A program made the position numbers and the translations under genes. Positions 53,086 through 61,640 of a DNA stretch of 64,000 nt are shown piece after piece. Source of the DNA: Amycolatopsis acididurans (GTDB lineage: Bacteria > Actinomycetota > Actinomycetes > Mycobacteriales > Pseudonocardiaceae). The DNA is taken from assembly GCF_012328925.1 (NCBI RefSeq), contig NZ_JAAXLS010000001.1, positions 496,001 through 560,000 on the forward strand, written 5' to 3'. Under the pieces are notes generated by a model that saw only the letters and a program-made list of their open reading frames with translations, was not told the DNA's origin and searched no databases. Position 1 is the first letter of the stretch. Every line of letters begins with the position of its first letter.

Positions 53086-54969
53086 TCAGCGTGCCGTGGT
53101 GAGCGCATCTTCGTCCCGCAGTGTCTCGAGCACGACCGTGCCGTCCACGGTTTCGTGTTCCATCAGTCGCGTGGTCAGCCGGTCCAGCGCGCCACGGTGG
53201 TCGGTCAGCAGGCTCACCGCACGGTTCTCCGCTTCCCGCAACAGCCGCGCGATCTCCTGGTCGACGATCCGCTGCGTCTCCTCCGAGTACCGGTGCAGCG
53301 CACCCGTCGGCGCGCCGGGCAGATAGGCCGCCTCGCCGGCCGGGTAGCCGATCGGGCCGAGCGCCGGGGACAGGCCGAACTCGGTGACCATCTTGGCCGC
53401 CAGTTCGGTCGCCCCCGACAGGTCGTTCGCCGCGCCGGTGGAGCCCTCGCCGAACACGACGAGTTCGGCGGCCCTGCCGCCCAGGCGCACGGCGAGCATG
53501 TCGCTCAGATGCGCCTCGCTGTAGAGGTGCCGCTCGGCTTCCGGCAGCTGCTCGGTCGCGCCCAGCGCCATACCGGCGGGCAGGATGGTGACCTTCTCGA
53601 CCGGGTCGGCGTGCTCGCACAGCGCCGCCACGAGCGCGTGGCCCGATTCGTGCACCGCGACCGAATGCCGTTCCTCGGGCAGCAGCGCATTCGACGTGTC
53701 GCGGCGGCCGAGCATCAGCCGGTCCCGCGCGGCGCTGAGATCGGCGACGGTGATGAGCGTGCGTTCGTCGCGCACGGCGTTGATGGCGGCCTCGTTGACC
53801 AGGTTGGCCAGATCGGCGCCGGAGAAACCCGGGGTGCCGCGGGCGAGCCGGTCCAGTTCCACGTCGGGCGCGAGATGCTTGTTCGCCACGTGCACGGCCA
53901 GGATCGCCGCACGTTCGGCCTGGTTGGGCAGCGGAACGGTGACCTGCCGGTCGAACCGGCCGGGCCGCAGCAGCGCCGCGTCCAGGGTCTCCGGCCGGTT
54001 CGTGGCCGCCAGCACCACGATTCCGCTGCCCTGGTCGAAGCCGTCCATTTCGGACAGCAGCTGGTTCAGGGTCTGCTCGCGTTCGTCGTGCCCGCCGATG
54101 TTGCCCGCCCCGCGGCGGCTGCCGACCGCGTCGATCTCGTCGATGAAGATGATCGACGGTGCGCGGTCGCGGGCCTCGGTGAACAGGTCACGGACCCGGG
54201 ACGCGCCGACGCCGACGAACATCTCCACGAACGCCGAACCCGTCATCGACAGGAACGGCACGCTGGCCTCCCCGGCGACCGCCCTGGCGAGCAGCGTCTT
54301 CCCGGTGCCCGGCGGGCCGACCATGATGACCCCGCGGGGGCCCTTGGCGCCCGCGGCGGCGTACCGCTCGGGATTGCGCAGGAAGTCGACGACCTCGCTG
54401 ACTTCCTGTTTGACCCCTTCGTATCCGGCCACGTCGGCGAACCGGGTGGTGGGCCGCTCGGCCTCGATGATCTTCGCCTTGGAGCGGCCGAACCCCGCGA
54501 GCCCGCCGGCCAGCGAGCTGCTGCCGCGCCCGGCGAGCGCGAAGAACGCGATGATCAGCACGACCGGCGCCAGCATCAGGATGGTGAGCAGCCAGTTGGT
54601 GCCCGAGGAGCTGACCTTGCCGGTGATCTGGACGTTGTGCGCCTGCAGCTTCTGCGGAAGCTGGGTGTCGCCGAGCGCGGTCGGCAGCTGGCTGCTGAAG
54701 TTCGAGCCGTCGGCCAGCGTGCCCGTCAGTGTGCCCTTGTCGTCGATCTCCACGGTCTTGACCTGGCCGGCGTCGACCTTCGTGAGCAGATCGGTGTAGG
54801 AGACGGTCGCGGTCGTGCTCGAGCCGCTGAGAATACTCGGCAGGAACAGCAGCACCATGGCCAGCAACAGGCCGATCGGGAGCAGCCACACCCGCCAGCC
54901 CGGGGGTTTGGGCGGTTCCGGTTTCCGTACCGGGTCCGGGGGCGGGCCTGACTTCGCCGTACGCGACAT
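53086..54969 (-). CDS. ftsH: ATP-dependent zinc metalloprotease FtsH
   Basis: The 627-residue product has two membrane helices (about 25-46 and 124-148) flanking a small external domain, then the AAA module with GPPGTGKT (about 217-224), FIDEIDAVG and the second region of homology [19 protein letters not shown]. The zinc protease motif is HESGH (438-442), and the C-terminal helical domain follows. It degrades unneeded or damaged membrane proteins as a hexamer. The basic extension of the open frame before 54969 is non-coding; the ATG is preceded by GAGGA. Placed among dormancy genes, it is likely a stress-specific second FtsH. It lacks the long disordered C-terminal tail usual in actinobacterial FtsH. 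Confidence 0.93.
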   Translation of the reverse strand: MSRTAKSGPPPDPVRKPEPPKPPGWRVWLLPIGLLLAMVLLFLPSILSGSSTTATVSYTDLLTKVDAGQVKTVEIDDKGTLTGTLADGSNFSSQLPTALGDTQLPQKLQAHNVQITGKVSSSGTNWLLTILMLAPVVLIIAFFALAGRGSSSLAGGLAGFGRSKAKIIEAERPTTRFADVAGYEGVKQEVSEVVDFLRNPERYAAAGAKGPRGVIMVGPPGTGKTLLARAVAGEASVPFLSMTGSAFVEMFVGVGASRVRDLFTEARDRAPSIIFIDEIDAVGSRRGAGNIGGHDEREQTLNQLLSEMDGFDQGSGIVVLAATNRPETLDAALLRPGRFDRQVTVPLPNQAERAAILAVHVANKHLAPDVELDRLARGTPGFSGADLANLVNEAAINAVRDERTLITVADLSAARDRLMLGRRDTSNALLPEERHSVAVHESGHALVAALCEHADPVEKVTILPAGMALGATEQLPEAERHLYSEAHLSDMLAVRLGGRAAELVVFGEGSTGAANDLSGATELAAKMVTEFGLSPALGPIGYPAGEAAYLPGAPTGALHRYSEETQRIVDQEIARLLREAENRAVSLLTDHRGALDRLTTRLMEHETVDGTVVLETLRDEDALTTAR

Positions 54970-55038
54970 GGTCCTCGTCCTACCTCTCAGGTCCTTTCTG
55001 ACTGCCCCCAGCAAACCCTGTCCGGACCGGGACCGGGA

Positions 55039-55104
55039 GCGGCGAAGGTCCCTCGCCGTGATGGCCGAAGTCTCTGCTGCCGCTGCTGCGCGCGTTCCTA
55101 GCGT
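55039..55104 (+). promoter_or_regulatory. tandem DosR-like boxes and -10 of the CBS-BON gene
   Basis: GCGGCGAAGGTCC (55039-55051) and ATGGCCGAAGTCT (55061-55073) start 22 bp apart. TAGCGT (55099-55104), in CCTAGCGTCGG, follows after 25 bases. The second box shares CCGAAGTC with the USP2 site. The boxes lie in the divergent gap and could also serve ftsH. Confidence 0.6.
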
Positions 55105-55129
55105 CGGAGGCATCGACTTGGAGGTAACA

Positions 55130-55786
55130 ATGCGAACTCTCACCGTCGGCGCCGTCATGACCAAGGACGTGGCCGTGGTATCTCCCGGCACCGAGTTCAA
55201 GGACATCGCGGAACTGCTGGCGCGGCGGCGCATCAGCGCGGTCGCGGTGGTCGACGGTGAGACGCTGGTCGGCGTCGTGTCGGAAGCCGACCTGCTGCCC
55301 AAGGAGCAGTACGCCGGGGAGCCGGCCCACCACTCCCGCTTCGGCATCCACCGTGACGGTCGGCAGCGCCGCAAGGCGGCCGCCGTGCTGGCGCGCGACC
55401 TGATGACCGCGCCGGCGCGCACCGTGGGCGTGGCGGAGTCGTTGTCGGCCGTGGCCCGGCAGCTGACCGGCACCGGACTGCGCCGGCTCTTCGTGGTGGA
55501 CGGGGACAAACTGGTCGGGGTCATCGCGCGGCGGGACCTGGTCGGCGTGTTTCTCCGCGCGGACGCCGAGATCAAGTCGGAGATCGAACGCGACGTGTTC
55601 GGCAAGGCGCTGCTGGCCGACCCCGCCTGCTACAGCGTGACCGTCCGCAACGGTGAGGTGATGCTGCTCGGCCGCGTCGAGCGCCGCAGCCTCGTCACCG
55701 CCGCGGGTGAGCTGGCCGCGCTGGTGCCCGGCGTGGTCGGTGTGTGCAACCGCCTCGGCTATGTCTGGGACGACAAGCGCGAGTGA
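55130..55786 (+). CDS. CBS-pair plus BON-domain protein
   Basis: The 218-residue product has two CBS domains (VGAVMTKDVAVVSPGTEF, RISAVAVVDG and DLMTAPARTVG, LRRLFVVDG) and a C-terminal BON domain of about 60 residues (VTVRNGEVMLLGRVERRS). CBS pairs sense adenine nucleotides; BON domains bind membranes or other proteins. ATG at 55130 has GGAGGT four bases upstream. A second gene of the same type, cut by the window end, starts at 63470. It is convergent with the kinase-like gene and separated from it by a terminator. Confidence 0.85.
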   Translation: MRTLTVGAVMTKDVAVVSPGTEFKDIAELLARRRISAVAVVDGETLVGVVSEADLLPKEQYAGEPAHHSRFGIHRDGRQRRKAAAVLARDLMTAPARTVGVAESLSAVARQLTGTGLRRLFVVDGDKLVGVIARRDLVGVFLRADAEIKSEIERDVFGKALLADPACYSVTVRNGEVMLLGRVERRSLVTAAGELAALVPGVVGVCNRLGYVWDDKRE

Positions 55787-55798
55787 GGACGACGACCA

Positions 55799-55833
55799 CA
55801 GCGGGCCGGTGCCGGACGGGCACCGGCCCGCTG
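55799..55833. terminator. strong bidirectional hairpin terminator
   Basis: A perfect 15-bp GC-rich inverted repeat (55799-55813 and 55819-55833) with a 5-base loop fills most of the 52-bp gap between two convergent genes. It should stop transcription in both directions. Confidence 0.9.
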
Positions 55834-55838
55834 TCGTG

Positions 55839-57320
55839 TCACTGGAGATAGGCCAGCGCCTGTGTGAGCGAATCGTGTTCGGTGCCCGCGGTGAAGACCG
55901 TGTGCGCGTCGGGCCACGGGTGCACGTCGGTGGCCATCCGCAGCGCGATCACCGGGGTCGCGTCCGAAATGGACCCGGTCCGGGCGGCCAGCCGGGCGGC
56001 CGTGGTGGCCTCCGGCGCCCAGCACCGCAGCGGGATGAGCCTGCTGTGGGTGCGGACGCCGACTTCGCCGGCCGCGGCGCGGCGGTCGGCGGAGCGCCAC
56101 GAGGCGTCCAGCACGACCGTCTCACCGAGCTCCAGCAGGTTCCCGGCCCGGTGCTGGATCTCGGCGTAGGTGCGTTCGGTGTGCGCCGGATCGTAGAGAC
56201 CCTGCTCGTAGCCCGCGGCCGCGCTCTGCTCCGCGGGCATCCCGGCGAGTTCCTTGCGGATCCGGTCGCTGCGCAGGACCGTCGCGCCGATCCGGTCGGC
56301 GATCGCACCGGCCAAAGTGGACTTTCCCGAGGCGGGCAGCCCGCCGACGAGGATCAGCTTCACCTCGCCCAGCCGCAGATGCCGCACCGCGATGCGCGCG
56401 TAGTCCCGCGCCAGCGCGGCGGCGGAGGTCTCGCCCTGCTCGTAGCGCAGGCAGGCCACCTTGACCCGCACGAACGCGCGGTAGGCGAGGTAGTGGTGCC
56501 GCAGCCCGGCGGGTGCGGGATCTCCGGAGAACTCCATGTACCGGTCGAGCAACAGCTCCCCGAGCTCCGGCGCGCCGAGGCGTTCCAGGTCCATGGCGAG
56601 GAAGGCCACGTCGTCGAGGCCGTCGACCGCGCGCAGGGTGTCGTCGAACTCCAGGCAGTCGAGGATCTGCGGTCCGTGGTCGAGGCAGAAGATGTCGTCG
56701 GCCAGCAGGTCACCGTGCCCGTCCACGATCCGGCCGGTGTTGATCCGGTGCGTGAACAGGGCTTCCCGCCCGGCGAGGAACTCCTCGGCGTGCTGTTCGA
56801 TCTCGGCCGCGACATCCGCGTCGAGGACGGTGCCGTGGAACGGGCGCACCTGCGCGAAACTGGCCCGCCAGCGCTCACGCACCGCGTCGCGGGTGGCCTG
56901 CGCGGAAATGGCCGGGCCGCGTTCGGCCCGCTGGTGGAAGCGGGCCATCACGCGCGCCAGGTTGCGGATGACGTCGTCGAGCGGCTCGCCCTGGCGGACC
57001 AGCGTGGAAAGGCGCCGCTCCTCCGGCATCCTGCGCATCACGACGAGGTGGTCGCAGATCTCGCCGTCCGGGCCGGTCACGTCGGCGACACCGAGATAGG
57101 CGTCCGGGGCGAGCCGCCGGTTGAGCGCGACCTCCTTGTGGCAGACCTGTTCCCTGACCTCGCGCCGGGTGAAGTCCAGGAACCCGAAGTCCACGGGCTT
57201 CTTGAGCTTGTAGGCGTAGTCGCCGACCAGGAACACGGCACCGATATGGGTTTCGTGCACGGCGCTCCACGGCTCCGCGGCCGTCGGCAGGAGGGCGGAG
57301 GTCAGCTGACGTTGGTTCAT
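55839..57320 (-). CDS. aminoglycoside-phosphotransferase-like and P-loop ATPase fusion, Rv2004c-like
   Basis: The 493-residue product has an N-terminal kinase-like domain (about 1-320) with FLVGDYAYKLKKPVDFGFLD, VVMRRMPEE and the Brenner-type VDGHGDLLADDIF. The C-terminal domain (about 325-493) is an AAA_33/zeta-like P-loop with LVGGLPASGKST and VVLDASWR. This two-part protein matches my memory of Rv2004c, a DosR-regulon gene of unknown function. It lies 46 bases downstream of devR on the same strand and is probably co-transcribed. Substrate unknown; phosphorylation of a small molecule is likely. Confidence 0.85.
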   Translation of the reverse strand: MNQRQLTSALLPTAAEPWSAVHETHIGAVFLVGDYAYKLKKPVDFGFLDFTRREVREQVCHKEVALNRRLAPDAYLGVADVTGPDGEICDHLVVMRRMPEERRLSTLVRQGEPLDDVIRNLARVMARFHQRAERGPAISAQATRDAVRERWRASFAQVRPFHGTVLDADVAAEIEQHAEEFLAGREALFTHRINTGRIVDGHGDLLADDIFCLDHGPQILDCLEFDDTLRAVDGLDDVAFLAMDLERLGAPELGELLLDRYMEFSGDPAPAGLRHHYLAYRAFVRVKVACLRYEQGETSAAALARDYARIAVRHLRLGEVKLILVGGLPASGKSTLAGAIADRIGATVLRSDRIRKELAGMPAEQSAAAGYEQGLYDPAHTERTYAEIQHRAGNLLELGETVVLDASWRSADRRAAAGEVGVRTHSRLIPLRCWAPEATTAARLAARTGSISDATPVIALRMATDVHPWPDAHTVFTAGTEHDSLTQALAYLQ

Positions 57321-57366
57321 GAGGCCCAGCCTGGTTTTCCTTCGCCGACTGTCACAGAGCCGTAGG

Positions 57367-57993
57367 TCATCGCATTTTGGTCGCCAGCACCGCGGCCTGC
57401 GCGCGGCGTTCGAGACCGAGCTTGGCCAGCAGGCGGGACACGTAGTTCTTCACCGTCTTCTCCGCGAAGAACATGCGCTCGGCGATCTGCCGGTTCGTCA
57501 GGCCCTCGCCGATGAGCTGCAGCAGCGTGCGTTCCCGCTCGGTCAGATGCGCCAGCGGTCCCTCGTCCGCCGCGTCGGCACGCAGCTTGGCCATCAGCGT
57601 GGCGGCGGCGCGGTTGTCCAGCAACGACCGGCCGGAACCGACCTCGCGCACGGCGGCGAGAAGGCTGAGCCCCTGGATGTCCTTGATGACGTAACCGCTC
57701 GCACCGGCGAGGATGGCGTTGAACATGGCCTCTTCGTCGGTGTAGGAGGTCAGCATCAGCACGTTCGTCTCGGGCACCCTCGACCGCAGATCGCGGCACA
57801 GTTCGACGCCGTTGCCGTCGGGAAGACGGACGTCCAGCAGCGCCACGTCGGGGCGCAACGCGGGGATGCGCGCCAGTGCCTGCGCGGCCGTGCCCGCCTC
57901 GCCGACCACGGTCAAGTCCTGGTCGGCCTCCAGCAGGTCTCGCACGCCACGGCGGACGAGTTCGTGGTCGTCCACCAGGAACACGCTGATCAA
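57367..57993 (-). CDS. devR: NarL/LuxR-type response regulator, DevR/DosR orthologue
   Basis: This 208-residue response regulator has a receiver domain with Asp8-Asp9, phosphoacceptor Asp54 ([11 protein letters not shown]) and the switch Thr/Lys residues, and a LuxR-type DNA-binding domain (about 145-205). The recognition helix [16 protein letters not shown] is the same as I remember in M. tuberculosis DosR, with Lys179, Lys182 and Asn183 at the same numbers as the known DNA-contact residues. It should activate genes carrying GGGAC-type boxes under hypoxia, NO or CO. No sensor kinase gene is present in the window. Its own promoter carries two such boxes, so positive autoregulation is expected. 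Confidence 0.92.
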   Translation of the reverse strand: MISVFLVDDHELVRRGVRDLLEADQDLTVVGEAGTAAQALARIPALRPDVALLDVRLPDGNGVELCRDLRSRVPETNVLMLTSYTDEEAMFNAILAGASGYVIKDIQGLSLLAAVREVGSGRSLLDNRAAATLMAKLRADAADEGPLAHLTERERTLLQLIGEGLTNRQIAERMFFAEKTVKNYVSRLLAKLGLERRAQAAVLATKMR

Positions 57994-58028
57994 ACCGGCC
58001 GCCTTCCTCGGGGAAACAGTCGATTCCG

Positions 58029-58093
58029 ACCCTAGGCACGGCGGTAGGCACAGCGCGGGCGGCTTTGGTCCCCGATGCCCGGGACCAAAGTCA
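58029..58093 (-). promoter_or_regulatory. tandem DosR-like boxes and -10 of devR
   Basis: The boxes are at 58081-58093 (GGGACCAAAGTCA on the + strand) and 58060-58072 (GGGACCAAAGCCG on the minus strand). Facing each other they form a perfect 10-bp inverted repeat around an 8-base spacer. The -10 TAGGGT (minus strand, 58034-58029), in CCTAGGGTCGG, lies 25 bases beyond. Confidence 0.75.
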
Positions 58094-58104
58094 TTTCTCG
58101 CTGG

Positions 58105-59112
58105 TCAGGGCGTCAGTACGGCGGCTCCGTGTACGCGGTCGGCGGCGAGGTCGTCCAGCGCCTTGTCGGCCTCGGCGAGCGGATACGCGGTGGTGACCAC
58201 GCGCAGGTGGTGCTCGCCGGCGAAGGCGAGAAAGTCCCGTGCGTCCTCTCGCGTGTTGGCGGTGACGCTGCGGACCTGCCGTTCGCCGAACAGGTGCTCC
58301 TGGTAGTTCAGGACCGGGATGTCGGTGAGGTGGATACCCGCGATCGCGAGGGTGCCGCCACGGTCGAGCGCGGCGAGCGCGGGCAGCACGAGTTCGCCCG
58401 CCGGGGCGAACAGGATCGCCGAATCCAGCGGTTCCGGCGGTGCGTCGGCGGCGTGCCCGGCGGAGGCCGCGCCGAGTTCGAGCGCGAGCTCGCGTGCCTC
58501 GGCGCTGCGTGTGAGCACGTGTACGGTCGCGCCCTGCGCGAGTGCGACCTGGGCCGCGAGGTGCGCGCTCGCGCCGAAGCCGTAGATGCCAAGGCGCCCG
58601 TGCGCGGGCAGCCACGCCCGGCGCAGCGCCCGGTAGCCGATGATGCCCGCGCACAGCAGCGGTGCCAGTTCGGCGTCGCGGTAGCCGCCGGGAAGCCGGT
58701 GGGCGTAAGCGGCGGGGACGGTCGTGTACTCGGCATAGCCGCCGTCGGCGTCCCATCCGGTGTAGGTCGAGTGCGGGCACAGGTTCTCCGCGCCCGCGCG
58801 GCAGTACCGGCAGGTGCCGCATGTGCCGCGCAGCCAGGCGATACCGACCCGGTCACCCTCGGCGAAACCCGTCACGCCCGGCCCGAGTCCGGCCACCTCG
58901 CCCACGACCTCGTGTCCCGGCACGACATTCGGCCGGTGCACGGGCAGATCCCCTTCCAGGACATGCAGATCGGTCCGGCACACCCCGCACGCCGACACCC
59001 GGACGAGCAACTCGCCCCGGCCGGGTACCGGCACGGGTTCGGAACGCAGCTCGAACTTGCGCGCCGAGGGCGTCCCGGGCCGCACGACCCGCCACAGCCG
59101 CATTTCCGTCAT
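58105..59112 (-). CDS. zinc-dependent alcohol dehydrogenase (AdhP/AdhA type)
   Basis: This medium-chain dehydrogenase of about 335 residues has the catalytic zinc motif [10 protein letters not shown] and [12 protein letters not shown], structural Cys set [15 protein letters not shown], and [13 protein letters not shown]. The last carries a modified nucleotide motif (GFGASAH instead of GxGxxG). NAD(P) would be the acceptor. ATG at 59112 or GTG at 59115 can start it; ATG at 59103 is a third option. It lies just upstream of devR on the same strand, with devR's promoter in between. Fermentative reduction of aldehydes would fit the setting. Confidence 0.85.
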   Translation of the reverse strand: MTEMRLWRVVRPGTPSARKFELRSEPVPVPGRGELLVRVSACGVCRTDLHVLEGDLPVHRPNVVPGHEVVGEVAGLGPGVTGFAEGDRVGIAWLRGTCGTCRYCRAGAENLCPHSTYTGWDADGGYAEYTTVPAAYAHRLPGGYRDAELAPLLCAGIIGYRALRRAWLPAHGRLGIYGFGASAHLAAQVALAQGATVHVLTRSAEARELALELGAASAGHAADAPPEPLDSAILFAPAGELVLPALAALDRGGTLAIAGIHLTDIPVLNYQEHLFGERQVRSVTANTREDARDFLAFAGEHHLRVVTTAYPLAEADKALDDLAADRVHGAAVLTP

Positions 59113-59146
59113 CACCCCAGCGTCGGCGCAGCCACGGGGACGGCAA

Positions 59147-59191
59147 AGAGCCGAAAGACCCCGCCGGACGAGGACAGCAGGCCCCTACGGT
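59147..59191 (+). promoter_or_regulatory. single DosR-like box and -10 of the nitroreductase gene
   Basis: AGAGCCGAAAGAC (59147-59159) resembles the USP1 second box (CCGAA core). TACGGT (59186-59191), in CCTACGGTGCGG, follows at the usual distance of 26 bases. No convincing second box is seen 22 bp upstream. Confidence 0.4.
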
Positions 59192-59220
59192 GCGGGCCGC
59201 GCTCGGTCAGGGTGGCAGGA

Positions 59221-59988
59221 ATGAAGCACGACATCAGCTGGTCGAACGCCGAGGTCGGCGTACTGGCGCGCGCCACGGGCCGAGCACCCGCACTGCAGGG
59301 CAGCCGGCCCTGGGTCGCCGAGATCCGGCCCGAGGGAGCCGAACTGTACGAGCGCTTCGACGGCCATGCGTCCCGGCACGACCCCTCGGGCCGCCGACGA
59401 ATGATCTCGTGCGGTGCCGCGCTGGCCGATCTCGACCTCGCGGCGCACGTGCTCGGCTGGGCGACCCGCGTCTCGCTGTTCCCCGAGCCGGAGCGGCCCG
59501 ACCTGGTGGCCCGCGTCGTGGCGACCGGCCGCGCGGAAGCCACGGACGACGAGGTCGCCCTGTACTCGGCGATCTTCCGGCGCCGCAGTGGCCGGAGGTC
59601 GTTCGGGCCGGGCCCGGTCACCGAGCGGGAAATCGAGGCCGTGGTGAACGCCGGAACAACGCCGGCAACGCGAATCACGCCCGCTCGCACCGGCCATTCG
59701 GCGCGCGAGTGCCTGCTGATCGTGCTGACCCCGGATGACACGCGACGTGACCAGGTGCTCGCCGGGCAGGCGCTCCAGCGCATGTGGCTCACCGCCGTCA
59801 GCGCCGGACTGGCCGCCGGCGCGCTGACCGAACCGCCGCGGTCCGGCCTGACCGGCGAGGTCGCGGGCTGCCCGCAGGTGATCCTGCGCGTCGGCCACCC
59901 CGGCATCGACGAAGGTCCTTCGGCCCCGGCCGCGAGGACGGGAGGCCCTCACCTGCGGCGTTCGGGCAGGGCAGCGTGGCGGCCATGA
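59221..59988 (+). CDS. Acg-like nitroreductase-family protein, short form
   Basis: The 255-residue product resembles the Acg (Rv2032) group of flavin-less or FMN-binding nitroreductase-fold proteins found in DosR regulons. It has HDPSGRRRMISCGAALADLDLAAHVLGW near residue 60 and IFRRRSGRRSFGPGPVTE near 120, the start of the second half, and ends around GCPQVILRVGHP. Acg proteins are usually about 330 residues, so this one is short by about 70. The missing part may be N-terminal. It overlaps the next gene by four bases and contains that gene's predicted promoter in its last 80 bases. Confidence 0.75.
   Translation: MKHDISWSNAEVGVLARATGRAPALQGSRPWVAEIRPEGAELYERFDGHASRHDPSGRRRMISCGAALADLDLAAHVLGWATRVSLFPEPERPDLVARVVATGRAEATDDEVALYSAIFRRRSGRRSFGPGPVTEREIEAVVNAGTTPATRITPARTGHSARECLLIVLTPDDTRRDQVLAGQALQRMWLTAVSAGLAAGALTEPPRSGLTGEVAGCPQVILRVGHPGIDEGPSAPAARTGGPHLRRSGRAAWRP
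59913..59977 (+). promoter_or_regulatory. tandem DosR-like boxes inside the nitroreductase gene, for USP3
   Basis: AGGTCCTTCGGCC (59913-59925) and AGGACGGGAGGCC (59935-59947) start exactly 22 bp apart. CAGCGT (59972-59977) follows after 24 bases. The predicted start of transcription is at or next to the USP3 ATG (59985). Confidence 0.5.
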
Positions 59989-60881
59989 ACGACACCGCGG
60001 CACACCACTCCATCCTCGTCGGCGTCGACGGCTCCGCCTCGGCGCTGCGGGCGGCACGCTGGGCCGCGCAGGAGGCAGCACGCCGGAACATGCCGGTGCA
60101 CCTGTTCCACGCGTGCGTGCTGCCGCCGCTGGGCCCGCACACCGCGGCGGTCACCGAGGCCGGCATCGTCGAGGCGCTCATCGAGCAGGGGCACCAGTGG
60201 CTGCGTGAGGCCCGGCGCGAGGCATGGGACGCCGCGCCCGGTGTCCAGGTCCAGACCGACTTGCGGGTCGGGGCGGCCGCGCAGGAACTCATCAACGAGT
60301 CGGCACGCGCGCGGCTGGTCGTACTGGGGTCGCGCGGGCTCGGTGGCTTCGCGGGCATGCTCGTCGGTTCGGTGGCCGTGGGGGTGGCGGCGCACGGTGA
60401 CTGCCCGGTCATCGTCGTGCGGGGGCGCCTGCCCGAGGACGAACCGCCCACCGGGGGACCGATCGTCGTCGGCGTGGACGGCTCCGCGATCAGCGACGAC
60501 GCCGTGGAGTTCGCGTTCGAGGAAGCCGGCCTGCGGGCGGTACCGCTGATCGCCGTGCACACCTGGCTCGACATCTCCGTCGCCGAGACCTGGTCGACCC
60601 CGCCGTTCGACGTCGACCTGGACGCGATCGAAGCCGACGAGCGCAGGCTGCTGGCCGAGCGGATGGCCGGCTGGCGCGAGAAGTACCCGGATGTCGAACT
60701 GCGGCAGGAGGTCGTGCGCGACCGTCCGCTTCGCGGCCTGCTCGCCCAGGCCGAGGGTGCCCAGCTGATCGTGGTCGGCTCGCGGGGCCGCGGCGCGTTC
60801 ACCGGCATGGGGCTGGGCTCGACGAGCCAGGCACTGCTGCACCACAGCGAGTGCCCGGTGGCCGTCGTCCGCCCCCGATGA
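59985..60881 (+). CDS. tandem universal stress protein (3)
   Basis: The 298-residue product has two Usp domains, opening ILVGVDGSASA and [11 protein letters not shown], with ATP sites GSRGLGGFAGMLVGSV and GSRGRGAFTGMGLGST. It is closest in layout to USP2. ATG at 59985 overlaps the stop of the nitroreductase gene. An internal promoter inside that gene may make this transcript leaderless. The hibernation-factor-like gene follows 30 bases downstream. Confidence 0.9.
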   Translation: MNDTAAHHSILVGVDGSASALRAARWAAQEAARRNMPVHLFHACVLPPLGPHTAAVTEAGIVEALIEQGHQWLREARREAWDAAPGVQVQTDLRVGAAAQELINESARARLVVLGSRGLGGFAGMLVGSVAVGVAAHGDCPVIVVRGRLPEDEPPTGGPIVVGVDGSAISDDAVEFAFEEAGLRAVPLIAVHTWLDISVAETWSTPPFDVDLDAIEADERRLLAERMAGWREKYPDVELRQEVVRDRPLRGLLAQAEGAQLIVVGSRGRGAFTGMGLGSTSQALLHHSECPVAVVRPR

Positions 60882-60911
60882 CCACATTGGACAGTTCAGA
60901 AAGGTAACCCC

Positions 60912-61640
60912 GTGAACAACAACGGAATCGCTGCCGCCGACATCGAGATCACCGTCCGCGGCCACCTTCCCGGTGCCGCCGACTACGTCCGGCGCCGCCT
61001 GCACGAGGCGCTCACGCACGCCCCGGCACCGGTGCTCGCCGCGAAGGTGACCCTGACCCGGCACGAGGATCCGGCCGCGAGCGACCGGATCTCGGTCTCG
61101 GCGAACATCGACCTCAACGGGCGCATGATCCACGTCGGCATCGACACCCGGACGGTGGCCGAAGCGGCCGACGATCTGCACGACACCGTGCGGCGCACGG
61201 TGCGGCGGGCTTTCCGCTACCGCTCCGCGCGGCGCGTGCGGCCCGGGCACCAGGCCGTGCCGGTGCGCGATCGCGAGGTCGTCGAGCACCGCAGCATCAG
61301 CCTCGCCGTCATCCCGGCGACGGCGGCCGCCGAGGAGCTGGACGCGCTGGACGAGGCGTTCCACCTGTTCCGGGACGCCGACACCGGTCAGGACTGCGTC
61401 GTGTACCGCACCGGCACGGGCAACCGGCTCGCGCGGCTGCACGCCGTACCCGGGCAGGTTTCCGATCCCGCGGTGGACGCACACGACGCGCCGCGCCTGT
61501 CGCTCGCCGAAGCCCAGGAACGGCTGGAGATCGAGGAAATCCCGTTCCTGTTCTTCGCCGACAGCGAGACCGAGCGGGGCGCGGTGTTGTACCGGCGTCA
61601 TGACGGACAGTTCGGGTTGCTCGCCACGGCGGTCGGGTGA
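60912..61640 (+). CDS. ribosome hibernation factor-like protein
   Basis: The 242-residue product has an N-terminal sigma-54 modulation/HPF-like domain (about 8-105: IEITVRGHLPGAADYVRRRL, VTLTRHEDP, NIDLNGRMIHVG, ADDLHDTVRRTVRR). The C-terminal extension (about 130-242) contains the SLAEAQERLEIEEIPFLFF motif of the long HPF dimerisation domain. It resembles the DosR-regulon protein Rv0079 and probably helps store inactive ribosomes during dormancy. GTG start with AAAGGTAA seven bases upstream. It overlaps the next gene by four bases. Confidence 0.82.
   Translation: MNNNGIAAADIEITVRGHLPGAADYVRRRLHEALTHAPAPVLAAKVTLTRHEDPAASDRISVSANIDLNGRMIHVGIDTRTVAEAADDLHDTVRRTVRRAFRYRSARRVRPGHQAVPVRDREVVEHRSISLAVIPATAAAEELDALDEAFHLFRDADTGQDCVVYRTGTGNRLARLHAVPGQVSDPAVDAHDAPRLSLAEAQERLEIEEIPFLFFADSETERGAVLYRRHDGQFGLLATAVG

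Noticed and set aside
54970..55605. N-terminal extension of FtsH by 212 codons in the same open frame
   Set aside because: Ser/Arg/Thr-rich, antisense to the CBS-BON gene, and the ATG at 54969 gives the normal FtsH N-terminus directly before the first membrane helix.
57321..57366. Possible separate DosR-type promoter for the Rv2004c-like gene (GCGACCAAAATGC and GACAGTCGG)
   Set aside because: The distance between box and -10 is only about 18 bases, unlike the 24-26 elsewhere; simple co-transcription with devR is sufficient.
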